A stretch of DNA of 41,326 nucleotides from a virus: positions 55,560 through 96,885 of the IMG/VR virus record IMGVR_UViG_3300030060_003999, one strand, 5' to 3'. A program made the position numbers and the translations under genes. The notes under the pieces are model-generated. The model was given only the letters and a program-made list of their open reading frames with translations, searched no databases and was not told where the DNA came from. Shown here piece by piece: positions 1-6,982 of the stretch. Numbering within the stretch: the stretch's first letter is position 1; every line of letters starts with the position of its first letter.

Positions 1-87
1 AAAGTTCCTTTTTGTTTTCTTTTCTGCTTCATCAACCTTTTTTGATTGAACATCAAACCATGCATCTAAATAATTACATCTTGTCAT
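1..87 (-). CDS. 5' end of an unknown gene, cut by the window edge
   Basis: Reading leftward, an ATG at 87 opens 29 codons that run off the window without a stop. The peptide begins MTRCNYLDAWFDV and becomes rich in Lys and Glu. A Shine-Dalgarno-like GAGGGATATT lies directly before the ATG, just after the TGA of the neighbouring 433-aa gene, so the two are probably co-transcribed. Too little is present to assign a family. Confidence 0.6.
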   Translation of the reverse strand, partial: MTRCNYLDAWFDVQSKKVDEAEKKTKRNF

Positions 88-95
88 AATATCCC

Positions 96-1397
96 TCAAT
101 AAAACGGTTCAAAGTCTTTAATGTCATATCTTGGATTTCTCTTGACATACTTATCCAAAATCTTTCTTTGCGTTGCTTTATCAGCATTTTTCCAATCATC
201 TCTTTGATAAACTTCTGCGGGAACATCACTCCATTTGTAAGAATCATCTTCACAATACATACAGGTTTTACCTTGAGGGTCTGAACCAGCGAATTTCCTT
301 CTTTCAGGACTTTGTAAGTTTCTAATACAACCAGTCCCGTTATCGTTTTGACAACGACCAAATCGGTAATCTTTGACGAATGGGTGCTTTTTAACAGAAG
401 CCTTTTTATCTTTTTCAAAGGCTTCTCTTTTTGCTTGTATTTGCTCCCTAACTTGTTTATCATACCAAGATTCTTTCTTAAGTAAATTAACCCATGATTT
501 AACCAATTCATCACCTTCTTCATCAGATTCTTCTTGTTCCTTTTCTTTCTTAGATTTCCAATCAGTAAAGTATTGTCTAGCAATTCCGTGAACTCTTTTT
601 AGAACATAACTCATTTGTTCTTCATCTTCGGGATTATAGCCTAATGCACTTAATCCTCCAGCGAACCACTTTCCTGCGCTTCTAAAACCTAAACCGCTTT
701 TTGCATAATCTCCATATGCAGTAGCGTATAAATTGTTTTCTTTTTGCTTAAGTAAAACCTTTCTAACCTTTCTAGTAATATAGTCCTTCATATCATCACT
801 AAGGTCTTTGCTTTGTGCTTTAAGACGCTTTTTCGCTTCTCTAATGCTTTGGCGAGTTTTCTTCTCAATCTCTTGTTCATAACGAGCATCAATTAAAGGA
901 GTAACACGGGCTTCTAATATTTCGTCAATTTCGCCATATCTGAATAAACCGCCCCTGCCAGTTCCCTTTCTAACCCTTCTTCCGCCTCTTGCCCTTCTAT
1001 TTAACATATGATTAGGGAAAGGACTCTTTAGAACTTCAGTCCAACTTTTTTTAACATTATCGTGAAGTCTGTCATTTGGATAGTATTTGTCATCTCTTTC
1101 CATAGTATCTTCATCTGGGTGATAAGCGTGAGTTTCAACATTTCTGTCGTGAAAACCTCTCATTCCTTGATTCCTTAGAACATTGTCGTATTCATTAAAT
1201 AAGTCTTCATGTTCAGGAGTTAATTTCTTTCCTCTCATCTTTCTAGCAGCAAAATACACAATATCAAGAATAAAGTCCATATCGCTAACAGGGATAGATT
1301 TTGCTTTTGCTCTAGGAACAGCAATATCGCTTAAATCTTCGGCTTGCCACCTATTATTCTCTATTGCGTCCATAATGTCTTTTTGCCAATCTTCCAT
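96..1397 (-). CDS. 433-aa basic protein of unknown function with a C-terminal Cys cluster
   Basis: I do not recognise this protein. It is strongly charged. An Arg/Gly-rich stretch around residues 133-150 (RRARGGRRVRKGTGRGG) is followed by a Lys/Arg/Glu-rich region likely to be helical, and then by a cysteine cluster (GRCQNDNGTGC, later CMYC) that could bind a metal. The start follows a good ribosome site, AGGAAAAGGAT, seven bases before the ATG. The next gene on the minus strand begins within 10 bases of its stop, so this is the first gene of an operon leaving the window. A nucleic-acid-binding or virion role would fit its charge, but nothing proves it. Confidence 0.8.
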   Translation of the reverse strand: MEDWQKDIMDAIENNRWQAEDLSDIAVPRAKAKSIPVSDMDFILDIVYFAARKMRGKKLTPEHEDLFNEYDNVLRNQGMRGFHDRNVETHAYHPDEDTMERDDKYYPNDRLHDNVKKSWTEVLKSPFPNHMLNRRARGGRRVRKGTGRGGLFRYGEIDEILEARVTPLIDARYEQEIEKKTRQSIREAKKRLKAQSKDLSDDMKDYITRKVRKVLLKQKENNLYATAYGDYAKSGLGFRSAGKWFAGGLSALGYNPEDEEQMSYVLKRVHGIARQYFTDWKSKKEKEQEESDEEGDELVKSWVNLLKKESWYDKQVREQIQAKREAFEKDKKASVKKHPFVKDYRFGRCQNDNGTGCIRNLQSPERRKFAGSDPQGKTCMYCEDDSYKWSDVPAEVYQRDDWKNADKATQRKILDKYVKRNPRYDIKDFEPFY

Positions 1398-1773
1398 TTT
1401 AATCCTTTTCCTGTTAATTCGTTATAATAAAAAGTTTCTCAAAATTTGGGCTGGAATTTTTTTGCCACTTGCGTTCTCATTTAAATTTATTCATTTGTAT
1501 TCCCAGAATAAAAAGTATATCATTTAATGTTAATAGGCTGTTTGATTGTTATTAATATATTCATTTTAAAAGATACTTCAGTAATGTCCTAACATATGCC
1601 GAGTAGTTGTATCACTTAATGGGTAGAAGTCATAGCATATAATATGACCGCAAACAACCTTAAGCGAAAGTAATTAATGCTTTAAAATAACGAATTAAAT
1701 GCTTTTTGTTTTAAAATTAACAAATTAATGGTTATTCGTTTAAACGAGGGAAATAAAAAAATTTGAAACAAAG

Positions 1774-1781
1774 CCATATGG
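1774..1781 (-). promoter_or_regulatory. CCATATGG element, copy 1
   Basis: Palindrome CCATATGG with CAAAG directly on its left. It is the leftmost of nine copies in the minus-strand arm. Unlike the others it has no obvious TATA box and start codon close by; the nearest downstream gene begins about 375 bases away. Confidence 0.45.
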
Positions 1782-1939
1782 TTGTATATAATCTATTGAG
1801 ATGAATTGCAATATATATAGATTTATTTCATTGAATAGAATTATATGCGCTATTTGAATAGATTTCTATAGAACGCATCACGCAACTGTTAAATGTTATG
1901 TTCCGAGCCATGTATCCCTAAATAATCCATTTAGCCTCT

Positions 1940-1986
1940 ATAATAACACATATATAGTCTATATATACTATACTACTACCATATGG
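1940..1986 (-). promoter_or_regulatory. CCATATGG element, copy 2, with TATA-rich flank
   Basis: The palindrome at 1979-1986 is followed, in the minus direction, by the alternating TA-rich sequence GTATAGTATATATAGAC, which could be a TATA box. GGCTTTG lies on its other side, as in the other copies. A transcript from here would run leftward through the non-coding region toward the 433-aa gene. Confidence 0.5.
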
Positions 1987-2002
1987 TTTGGCTTTGCCAG
2001 TA

Positions 2003-2028
2003 TAAACGAAAACCCCCCTTAAGGGGGC
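2003..2028 (-). terminator. Hairpin terminator after the 168-aa paralogue gene
   Basis: On the minus strand CCCCC-TTAA-GGGGG (2014-2027) forms a compact hairpin followed by GTTTTCGTTT, a T-rich tail. It lies 20 bases past the stop of the gene ending at 2048 and directly before the next CCATATGG element. Confidence 0.7.
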
Positions 2029-2047
2029 GACGCAGGGTAATTCAGCA

Positions 2048-2554
2048 TCATTCTTCTTCTTGACCTCCTTCAGCAGATTTAACCGCAGGTGGGGTCATTG
2101 TCGGGATTTCACCGTTCATAGAACCATCCCAACGACCTTCTTTGTAGCCCTTTACAAGCGCATTATACGCTTGCTTAGAGTAATGCGTGGCCAAAGCCTC
2201 AACATCAGCGTAAGCACCACCAGTTCTACCATGAGGCAAAACAGTAGCCAAAACGACTTCGGAGTTAGTAATACCCGCAAAGGCAGTATAAACCGCATTC
2301 TTCACAGAAAGAGCATTTTGCTCCACTTCGTCGGGTAGAGCCGATTCTCGGCCACGACGGGCTTTTGGGAAGTCATCATAGATGCTCCCAATTGAACGAA
2401 TAGCAGTCCAATAGGTTGAACGCATATCGTCGTCTTTCGTATTATTTCCAAGCATAATAGACAATTCAATAGCCTTGCCATTATCCCCTCTTTCTTCTCG
2501 CTCAAGCCATAGACTGACTTCAGTTGTGTTTTTTATCCAATTCTTCTCATTCAT
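2048..2554 (-). CDS. 168-aa protein, member 1 of a three-copy viral paralogous family
   Basis: Function unknown. It clearly matches the proteins at 3569-4108 (same strand) and 7040-7507 (opposite strand). Shared blocks are RSTYWTAIRSIGS, the basic FPKARRGRESALP, LPHGRTGGAY and a C-terminal KEGRWDGS. The tail is acidic (QEEE). The start is the ATG at 2554: GGAGGTAATTATT stands before it, and an upstream TTG codon lies inside that ribosome site. The gene is a single unit with its own CCATATGG/TATA promoter and a hairpin terminator. The conserved RRGxxSxLP motif could contact nucleic acid; that is a guess. Confidence 0.85.
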   Translation of the reverse strand: MNEKNWIKNTTEVSLWLEREERGDNGKAIELSIMLGNNTKDDDMRSTYWTAIRSIGSIYDDFPKARRGRESALPDEVEQNALSVKNAVYTAFAGITNSEVVLATVLPHGRTGGAYADVEALATHYSKQAYNALVKGYKEGRWDGSMNGEIPTMTPPAVKSAEGGQEEE

Positions 2555-2621
2555 AATAATTACCTCCAATAAAGGAATTACGCTTCAATACCCTGCGAAG
2601 CACTAATACGGACGATGAGCC

Positions 2622-2668
2622 GTATAAGGTTGTAATTAAACAAGCGCAAAGCGATTACAACCATATGG
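2622..2668 (-). promoter_or_regulatory. Promoter with CCATATGG element, copy 3
   Basis: In the minus direction: CAAAG, ACCATATGGTTGT (palindrome 2661-2668), CTTTG, then a TATA box CCTTATAC at 2622-2629. The ATG at 2554 follows after about 70 bases, giving a leader of roughly 40 bases that contains a GCTTC/GAAGC stem and a strong ribosome site. Confidence 0.75.
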
Positions 2669-2697
2669 TAATACTTTGGTTATTGCCCCGAAGGGTC

Positions 2698-3018
2698 TTA
2701 ACTCCACTCTTGCGGTTCATATCCGCCAGTATCACGGTTATAATGCATCATAATGAGCCGAACAGGTGCAAAACTCATTCTCTTTCGCCATGTTAGCAAG
2801 AAAGATGTCAATGCAGGAGTTAATCCAGTAATGTAAAGTTTTACCACATTAACCAATTCCATTCTACTAATAAACTCCCTTGAAGTAGTTTCAAGAGCCT
2901 CAAAGTCCAAAGGATTTTCAATAGGTTCATCAAAGATATAAGCATCAATAATTTCACCATTACTGTTCTTAAGTTCGTGTCGTCCAGCGCAAAGTCCTAC
3001 TTCAAGTGTTGTTAGCAT
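2698..3018 (-). CDS. 106-aa small phage-type protein
   Basis: The start is the ATG at 3018 (MLTTLEVGLCAG). An ATG further upstream falls inside the CCATATGG promoter element and cannot be the start of this transcript. The TATA box CCTTATGT is only about 28 bases before the ATG, so the messenger is probably leaderless, and no ribosome site is visible. The pattern LYITGLTPALTSFLLTW followed by a C-terminal HYNRDTGGYEPQ resembles small uncharacterised proteins I recall from many phage genomes, but I cannot name a function. It is a single-gene unit between two CCATATGG promoters. Confidence 0.75.
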   Translation of the reverse strand: MLTTLEVGLCAGRHELKNSNGEIIDAYIFDEPIENPLDFEALETTSREFISRMELVNVVKLYITGLTPALTSFLLTWRKRMSFAPVRLIMMHYNRDTGGYEPQEWS

Positions 3019-3037
3019 AATAGGCGTTAAATGAGTT

Positions 3038-3073
3038 GTATTACATAAGGTTATCCAAAGAACAACCATATGG
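3038..3073 (-). promoter_or_regulatory. Promoter with CCATATGG element, copy 4
   Basis: Palindrome at 3066-3073 inside CAAAG...CTTTG, followed by CCTTATGT (3043-3050) as TATA box. The ATG at 3018 lies at the distance expected for transcription starting at or next to the start codon. Confidence 0.7.
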
Positions 3074-3165
3074 TGTGGCTTTGGCTTAACCCGAAGGAAA
3101 GCCTTTTTAATTCATGCTTAGGAATGAGCACTTTTACATCAGCAGATGCTCAGGATGGCAGTTTT

Positions 3166-3456
3166 TCATTGAATAAGAACCCAGCCCCCATTCCACTCTT
3201 TACCGTTCAAAAACCATAGGAAATTCTTTTGATGAACGGAAACATTAGGCAAACCGTTTAAGCGTTCCTTTGTTGTCGTTGTTTGCCATCCACCGTCGCT
3301 TATGTATAAAGCACCATCAACCGCATATTCAGCAATCATATTACCATGTAGGTATAAACCACATGAATTATGAAATACCTTAACTTCTGTATTTCCTCGC
3401 TTAAAGGTTTGTCTGTTTCTAAAGGCTCTTATTGCGTCTTCTGTAATCTTTCGCAT
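3166..3456 (-). CDS. 96-aa small viral protein of a widespread phage family
   Basis: It begins MRKITEDAIRAFRNRQTFKRGNTEV and contains LYLHGNMIAEYA, then TKERLNGLPNVSVHQ and a Trp-rich end (FLWFLNGKEWNGGWVL). This order (a short N-terminal helix, a small beta domain with LHGN, then the TKERLNGLP motif) is one I remember from many uncharacterised phage proteins of about 90-100 residues. No catalytic role is known to me. There is no ribosome site, and the TATA box lies about 22-26 bases before the ATG, so translation is probably leaderless. Confidence 0.78.
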   Translation of the reverse strand: MRKITEDAIRAFRNRQTFKRGNTEVKVFHNSCGLYLHGNMIAEYAVDGALYISDGGWQTTTTKERLNGLPNVSVHQKNFLWFLNGKEWNGGWVLIQ

Positions 3457-3473
3457 GATAACCGCATAAATCA

Positions 3474-3512
3474 GTATTATATGTCAGGGTAGACCAAAGC
3501 ACTACCATATGG
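3474..3512 (-). promoter_or_regulatory. Promoter with CCATATGG element, copy 5
   Basis: Palindrome at 3505-3512 with CAAAG and CTTTG flanks, then CATATAATAC (3474-3483) as TATA box, about 22 bases before the ATG at 3456. Confidence 0.7.
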
Positions 3513-3521
3513 TTTGACTTT

Positions 3522-3545
3522 GTGTAAACCCCCCGAAAGGGGCGA
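3522..3545 (-). terminator. Hairpin terminator after the 179-aa paralogue gene
   Basis: Minus-strand CCCC-TTTC-GGGG (3531-3542) followed by GGTTTACAC. It sits between the stop at 3569 and the next CCATATGG promoter, the same order as at 2003-2028. Confidence 0.6.
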
Positions 3546-3568
3546 CAAGGGGCGAATTCCTTGCCGAA

Positions 3569-4108
3569 TCACTCTTCTTCCTGCACCTCCGCAGAATCCT
3601 CGCTCTTTGAAGGGCGAGGCGTGATTTGTAGCATACCTTCCGAATCAAGGTCAAATTCCCCTTCATCAGTCAATGCGATACGACCATCTTTCAATGATTG
3701 CATAATGTAGTTATGTGCTTGTTTCTTGTAGTTGGCAATCATTTCATCCACTGATGAATAAACTCCACCAGTTCGCCCGTGAGGGACAATTACGGATAGA
3801 AGGATTGCGTGGTATTCAGTAGGGATTGAAGCATAGGCATCCGCTACCTTTTGTTCCACAGTCGCCAATACAATCTCTTGTGCGTCTGTAAGTGTTGATT
3901 CTCTCCCACGACGAGCCTTCGGAAAATTAGCCATAGTAGAGCCAATAGACCTAATTGCTGTCCAATAAGTGCTTCTTAGTTCATCAGTCGTTGCATTATC
4001 ACCCAATGTTAGGGATAATAGAACGGCTTGTAGATTATCCGATTCGGGTTGGCTTTCAGCCCATGCACGAACCTTGCTTGTGTTCATATTCCAATTCTTA
4101 ATTTTCAT
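3569..4108 (-). CDS. 179-aa protein, member 2 of the three-copy viral paralogous family
   Basis: It matches the gene at 2048-2554 closely: RSTYWTAIRSIGS is identical, FPKARRGREST(L) nearly so, PHGRTGGVYSSVDE is conserved, and the acidic EEE tail is kept. The start is the ATG at 4108, seven bases after GGAGGTAAA; the longer upstream frame begins inside the leader. The leader carries CTTCAAG...CTTGAAG, a 7-bp stem, and its sister's leader has GCTTC...GAAGC in the same place. This suggests shared post-transcriptional control. Function unknown. Confidence 0.85.
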   Translation of the reverse strand: MKIKNWNMNTSKVRAWAESQPESDNLQAVLLSLTLGDNATTDELRSTYWTAIRSIGSTMANFPKARRGRESTLTDAQEIVLATVEQKVADAYASIPTEYHAILLSVIVPHGRTGGVYSSVDEMIANYKKQAHNYIMQSLKDGRIALTDEGEFDLDSEGMLQITPRPSKSEDSAEVQEEE

Positions 4109-4177
4109 GTTTTTTACCTCCAGTTTGGTGTTCTTCAAGTCTTTCGCCCCTTGAAGCACTATTGACGATTATAGGTA

Positions 4178-4215
4178 GTATAAGGTCTTAATTACAAAGT
4201 AATACAACCATATGG
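4178..4215 (-). promoter_or_regulatory. Promoter with CCATATGG element, copy 6
   Basis: CAAAG, ACCATATGGTTGT (palindrome 4208-4215), CTTTG, then CCTTATAC at 4178-4185. The ATG at 4108 is about 70 bases downstream, so this copy has a leader with a ribosome site, as copy 3 does. Confidence 0.75.
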
Positions 4216-4259
4216 TTTGCTTTGTCTTACCCAATGGGTTTTACCCCAAAGGAGAAGAA

Positions 4260-4535
4260 TCACGCCCATTCTTCTTGAAATACCTCCATAAGTGGACTGG
4301 TTGCGTCAAAGAGAGCATCTATGAGTTTATCCTTAAGTGCGCTCATAACTTCAATATCAACCACATTCTTGAATTCTTCAGCAATCAACTCAAATACGAA
4401 CAAATGGAACATACCTTCCTCATCACGCATTTCAAAGGACATATCACGGATAATAGCCTTTTCAAAACCTTCCCTCATGAAATTGTCCATTCCGTCGCTG
4501 ATTGTTGTTAATGCTTGCACACACTTCTTACACAT
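4260..4535 (-). CDS. 91-aa acidic protein of unknown function
   Basis: The protein begins MCKKC, a possible half zinc site, and continues as a mostly helical, acidic protein (DMSFEMRDEEG, then FELIAEEFKNVVDIEV). There is no ribosome site. The TATA box CCCTATATT lies about 23 bases before the ATG, which fits a leaderless messenger. It is a single-gene unit between two CCATATGG promoters. I do not recognise the family; small acidic viral proteins encoded singly like this are often host-directed, but that is speculation. Confidence 0.7.
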   Translation of the reverse strand: MCKKCVQALTTISDGMDNFMREGFEKAIIRDMSFEMRDEEGMFHLFVFELIAEEFKNVVDIEVMSALKDKLIDALFDATSPLMEVFQEEWA

Positions 4536-4554
4536 GATATACGGCTAAATGAGG

Positions 4555-4596
4555 AATATAGGGTTTGATTCCCCAAAGATTCACCAAACCATATGG
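4555..4596 (-). promoter_or_regulatory. Promoter with CCATATGG element, copy 7
   Basis: Palindrome at 4589-4596 between CAAAG and CTTTG, followed by CCCTATATT (4555-4563). The downstream ATG at 4535 is at leaderless distance. Confidence 0.72.
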
Positions 4597-4619
4597 TGTT
4601 GCTTTGCTATAAACCCGTA

Positions 4620-5016
4620 AAGGGGGCACAGGGAAGTATCTATATTGTAATTGAGATTTTTATACATATGTGCCGTTTTACAGCCTCTATCATCGCTTTC
4701 ACATCGCTTAAGGGCATAAATGGAGTAAAGGGTGGGATAGTGGAATGACTACCACTAAGTATGATGCGATTAGGTCGCACTCATGTAGGACGCTTATATT
4801 TATCATATGAGCCATACTGCCTTGTTTATGAAGATGGTTGGAGCCATCCGCCTTTTGAGCCTTAATCACTTTCATAGAGCCAAAACCGCACCCATACGGG
4901 CATAAGCGTTGGATATGTCGCACCACACGAAAACAAGCACATTACCCCCGTCCAAGAGGGTATTCTGTCAATCCCTGTCGGCTCATGACTTCCGACATAT
5001 ACACGGCTATTAAGCC
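4620..5016 (-). other. Promoter-served segment without a clear intact gene
   Basis: A full CCATATGG promoter faces this 400-base stretch, yet no frame gives a convincing protein. Leaderless translation from the ATG at 4998 would give only 18 codons; an overlapping TAATG then opens 26 codons ending at 4862. Further minus-strand pieces look locally coding: MKVIKAQKADG from 4875 to 4708, and a frame ending at about 4632 with MPLSDVKAMIEAVKRH. They lie in different frames. The segment may be a decayed gene, a chain of tiny overlapping genes, or an untranslated RNA. Confidence 0.4.
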
Positions 5017-5057
5017 GTATAGGGTTTTCGTCCTCAAAGTTCACTACAACCATATGG
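5017..5057 (-). promoter_or_regulatory. Promoter with CCATATGG element, copy 8
   Basis: Palindrome at 5050-5057 inside CAAAG...CTTTG, then CCCTATAC at 5017-5024. The first ATG at leaderless distance is at 4998, but it opens only a very short frame. Confidence 0.7.
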
Positions 5058-5075
5058 TTATGCTTTGCACTAACC

Positions 5076-5092
5076 CTGCCCCTTACGGGGAC
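5076..5092 (-). terminator. Possible hairpin terminator after the three-gene operon
   Basis: CCCC-GTAA-GGGG on the minus strand (5079-5090), ten bases past the stop at 5102 and before the next promoter element. The following tail is not T-rich, so this call is weaker than the others. Confidence 0.4.
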
Positions 5093-5101
5093 TTACGGGT
5101 T

Positions 5102-5350
5102 TTAATCGTCTAAACCTCTCTCTTTCCACTCTTGATACTTTTGGTCTTCATAATCAGCCTTAACCTGTTCATGGTCTACAAAGCCCATTTGGTCAACAAT
5201 AGAATAAACAACATCATAAAGAATGAGTGCGTCAGCATTCAGTAGTTCCCAAAACAAATCCATAATATCGTCTTGACTCAATTTATCTTGAATCAAAGAA
5301 CTTACATCATCATATCCTGCCCAGTTTAGCATTGTTTCTATATCTGCCAT
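5102..5350 (-). CDS. 82-aa acidic helical protein, last gene of a three-gene operon
   Basis: The protein (MADIETMLNWAGYDDV...) is acidic and predicted helical, ending YQEWKERGLDD. Its ATG at 5350 overlaps the TAA of the preceding 42-aa gene by one base, so translation is probably coupled. No family recognised. Confidence 0.75.
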   Translation of the reverse strand: MADIETMLNWAGYDDVSSLIQDKLSQDDIMDLFWELLNADALILYDVVYSIVDQMGFVDHEQVKADYEDQKYQEWKERGLDD

Positions 5351-5478
5351 TATTCTTCACTCTCCAATTCCGATAACCAATCATCAACCACTTGAGCCAC
5401 ATAATCGGGCATATCTGCGCTATTGTAGGTTTCACCATTTTCTAAAGTGATTTCAATACTCCATGCGATAACTTTCAT
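5350..5478 (-). CDS. 42-aa small acidic protein, middle gene of a three-gene operon
   Basis: MKVIAWSIEITLENGETYNS and so on: a short beta-hairpin-like start followed by an acidic helix ending ELESEE. A strong site, GGAGGGG, stands before the ATG, which overlaps the TGA of the upstream gene by one base; its own stop overlaps the next ATG. The tight coupling on both sides is the main evidence that it is real. Confidence 0.7.
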   Translation of the reverse strand: MKVIAWSIEITLENGETYNSADMPDYVAQVVDDWLSELESEE

Positions 5479-6197
5479 CAATTACCCCTCCTTGCTTCTC
5501 TAACTTGCTTAATAATGTCGGGAGTGCATTCCGAGCGTGATTCAGTCTTAGCGTCAAAATGACAGTCAATAGCAACATCTTCAACATCATAGCCAAACTT
5601 TTTGAGTTTAAGTCGGCCTTCAACAAGTTTTTGGATTTTACCCATGTCATTTAGAACGGTTTGAACCATAGCATCTTCAATAGCCTCTTTTCGCTGAACA
5701 TTCGCTTGTTCCCAAACAACTCGGAAACGAAGAACCATTCCGTTGTAATCGTTTTCAAGATAGACAAACATCTTAGCACCATTATCATAAGTAATGTGAT
5801 TCAATCCCCAAGTATTGAAGTTTTTAACTTCTCCATCAAGGTCAAATCCGAAAGTAAGCATTGTTCCTTCGGGTTCAGCCCACTTTTGCGTATTAACGGT
5901 AGTTTTGATTTGATTATAGTGAGCATCTTTGTGAAGGTTGTAAAGACCATCAGTAATGATTTTTGCATCAAATTCATAATCAACAGTAAATTGCACTTGT
6001 TCATTGATAACAATTCCATAAACGGTTGTATTATCTTCAACATGGATATAGCCATAATTATCGGTATCAACAGACCCATAGGTGTCAATTGTATAAACAC
6101 CCTTTTCAGCCAACGCACCATTTAGTTTGTTAAAATCTTGTTCATTCAGTTTATTTCCGTAGTTAATTTTCATTGTTCTTACATATTGTATAGACAT
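5478..6197 (-). CDS. 239-aa protein of unknown function, first gene of a three-gene operon
   Basis: I do not recognise it. The N-terminal two thirds look beta-rich, with many Tyr/Thr/Asp repeats (VYTIDTYGSVDTDNYGYIHV), and the C-terminal third is helical and charged, ending REARRGN. GAGGTAATAAT precedes the ATG at 6197, and the CCATATGG promoter copy 9 lies just upstream. It heads the only clear polycistronic unit among the short minus-strand units. Confidence 0.8.
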   Translation of the reverse strand: MSIQYVRTMKINYGNKLNEQDFNKLNGALAEKGVYTIDTYGSVDTDNYGYIHVEDNTTVYGIVINEQVQFTVDYEFDAKIITDGLYNLHKDAHYNQIKTTVNTQKWAEPEGTMLTFGFDLDGEVKNFNTWGLNHITYDNGAKMFVYLENDYNGMVLRFRVVWEQANVQRKEAIEDAMVQTVLNDMGKIQKLVEGRLKLKKFGYDVEDVAIDCHFDAKTESRSECTPDIIKQVREARRGN

Positions 6198-6228
6198 ATT
6201 ATTACCTCAACATAGGGCTGATTAGAGC

Positions 6229-6269
6229 GTATAAGGTCTTAGATGTGCAAAGCAATCACAACCATATGG
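6229..6269 (-). promoter_or_regulatory. Promoter with CCATATGG element, copy 9
   Basis: Palindrome at 6262-6269 (right flank CCATATGGGCTTG), then CTTTG and CCTTATAC at 6229-6236. The ATG at 6197 follows a short leader with a ribosome site. This is the rightmost copy seen. Confidence 0.75.
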
Positions 6270-6982
6270 GCTTGAATATATCGTAAAGCGTAGGTTTAGC
6301 GTAATTCAAAGTATATCTTTTCCTATTAACAGGGATAATAATTCACCCTCCCGATTACCAGTAACTCCATTGGGTCATTCCCAATTGGGCTTATATTAAT
6401 TCGTATTCATATACTTATACTAATATAGTATTATATTAAAGTAATTTAGGTTTCTCATCGTCTTGAGCAAGTGAGAAAACAAAGTCAAGCAAGAATCTTA
6501 GGGGTTATGTAGACATAAGTATATATTATTTTTACTTTTATCAATATTCTCATTTCTCATTCATTCATTCATTCTTCTACTACTACTTAACCGTCCAATA
6601 ATCCTTTACTTATGCTATCATTTTCTTATGGGTTATGTATCTTAGAGGGAGAGAGGCTTATGAGAATCGTGAGAAATGAGAAAAGTGAGAAACCTCGCAA
6701 ACAAATGGAAGTTTCTAAACAGTTATGCTACATAGACTAGTAGATTCTTAGTTTATCGTATCTTGAGAATCTTCTCAAGGATGATAATTCATATGAAAAA
6801 ATCCCACTTTCAACGGCCTGATGCTAAACTGTAAATCATTTCAATTAATCTTAACAGGGCGAAATGCAAATCAATTAATTAAAATAGAATCGTTTGAAAA
6901 GCCCCTGACCTCTTTCGTAGAGATAAGAAAAAAGTTGTAAATTTCGTAGCAACGAAAAATCGGAGGGTTTGCGAAAGGGTTG
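6270..6982. other. Non-coding divergence region with nested inverted repeats; candidate replication origin
   Basis: About 700 bases without a gene, between the last minus-strand promoter and the first plus-strand promoter. TGAGAAA or its complement recurs near 6451, 6472, 6553, 6671 and 6686. Two nested inverted repeats are visible: AGGTTTCTCA (6448-6457) with TGAGAAACCT (6686-6695), and TTCTCATTTCTCA (6547-6559) with TGAGAAATGAGAA (6670-6682). A separate palindrome, CTTGAGAA-TC-TTCTCAAG, lies at 6762-6779. ATTC is repeated in tandem around 6559-6574. Divergent transcription, AT richness and iterons suggest an origin or a major control region. Confidence 0.5.

Larger units (their letters stand above)
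1398..2047. other. 650-base non-coding AT-rich region with two CCATATGG elements
   Basis: No convincing gene lies here. The stretch is very AT-rich and contains two copies of the CCATATGG palindrome (1774 and 1979) that elsewhere marks minus-strand promoters, a near-palindromic run of TATATA around 1947-1975, and a terminator hairpin at its right end. It presumably holds the promoter and a long leader, or an untranslated RNA, for the 433-aa gene. A TATA-like TTATTATAAC lies about 30 bases before that gene's ATG. Confidence 0.6.

Noticed and set aside
74-583. Minus-strand frame of 169 codons inside the 433-aa gene
   Set aside because: Same strand, different frame, low-complexity Lys/Leu composition and no ribosome site; the 433-aa frame has better start and composition.
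4708-4926. Minus-strand frame that could encode a 72-residue protein
   Set aside because: It begins at a GTG without a ribosome site, runs through a segment where coding-like signals change frame, and does not start at the distance expected from the nearby promoter. It is treated as part of an unresolved segment.
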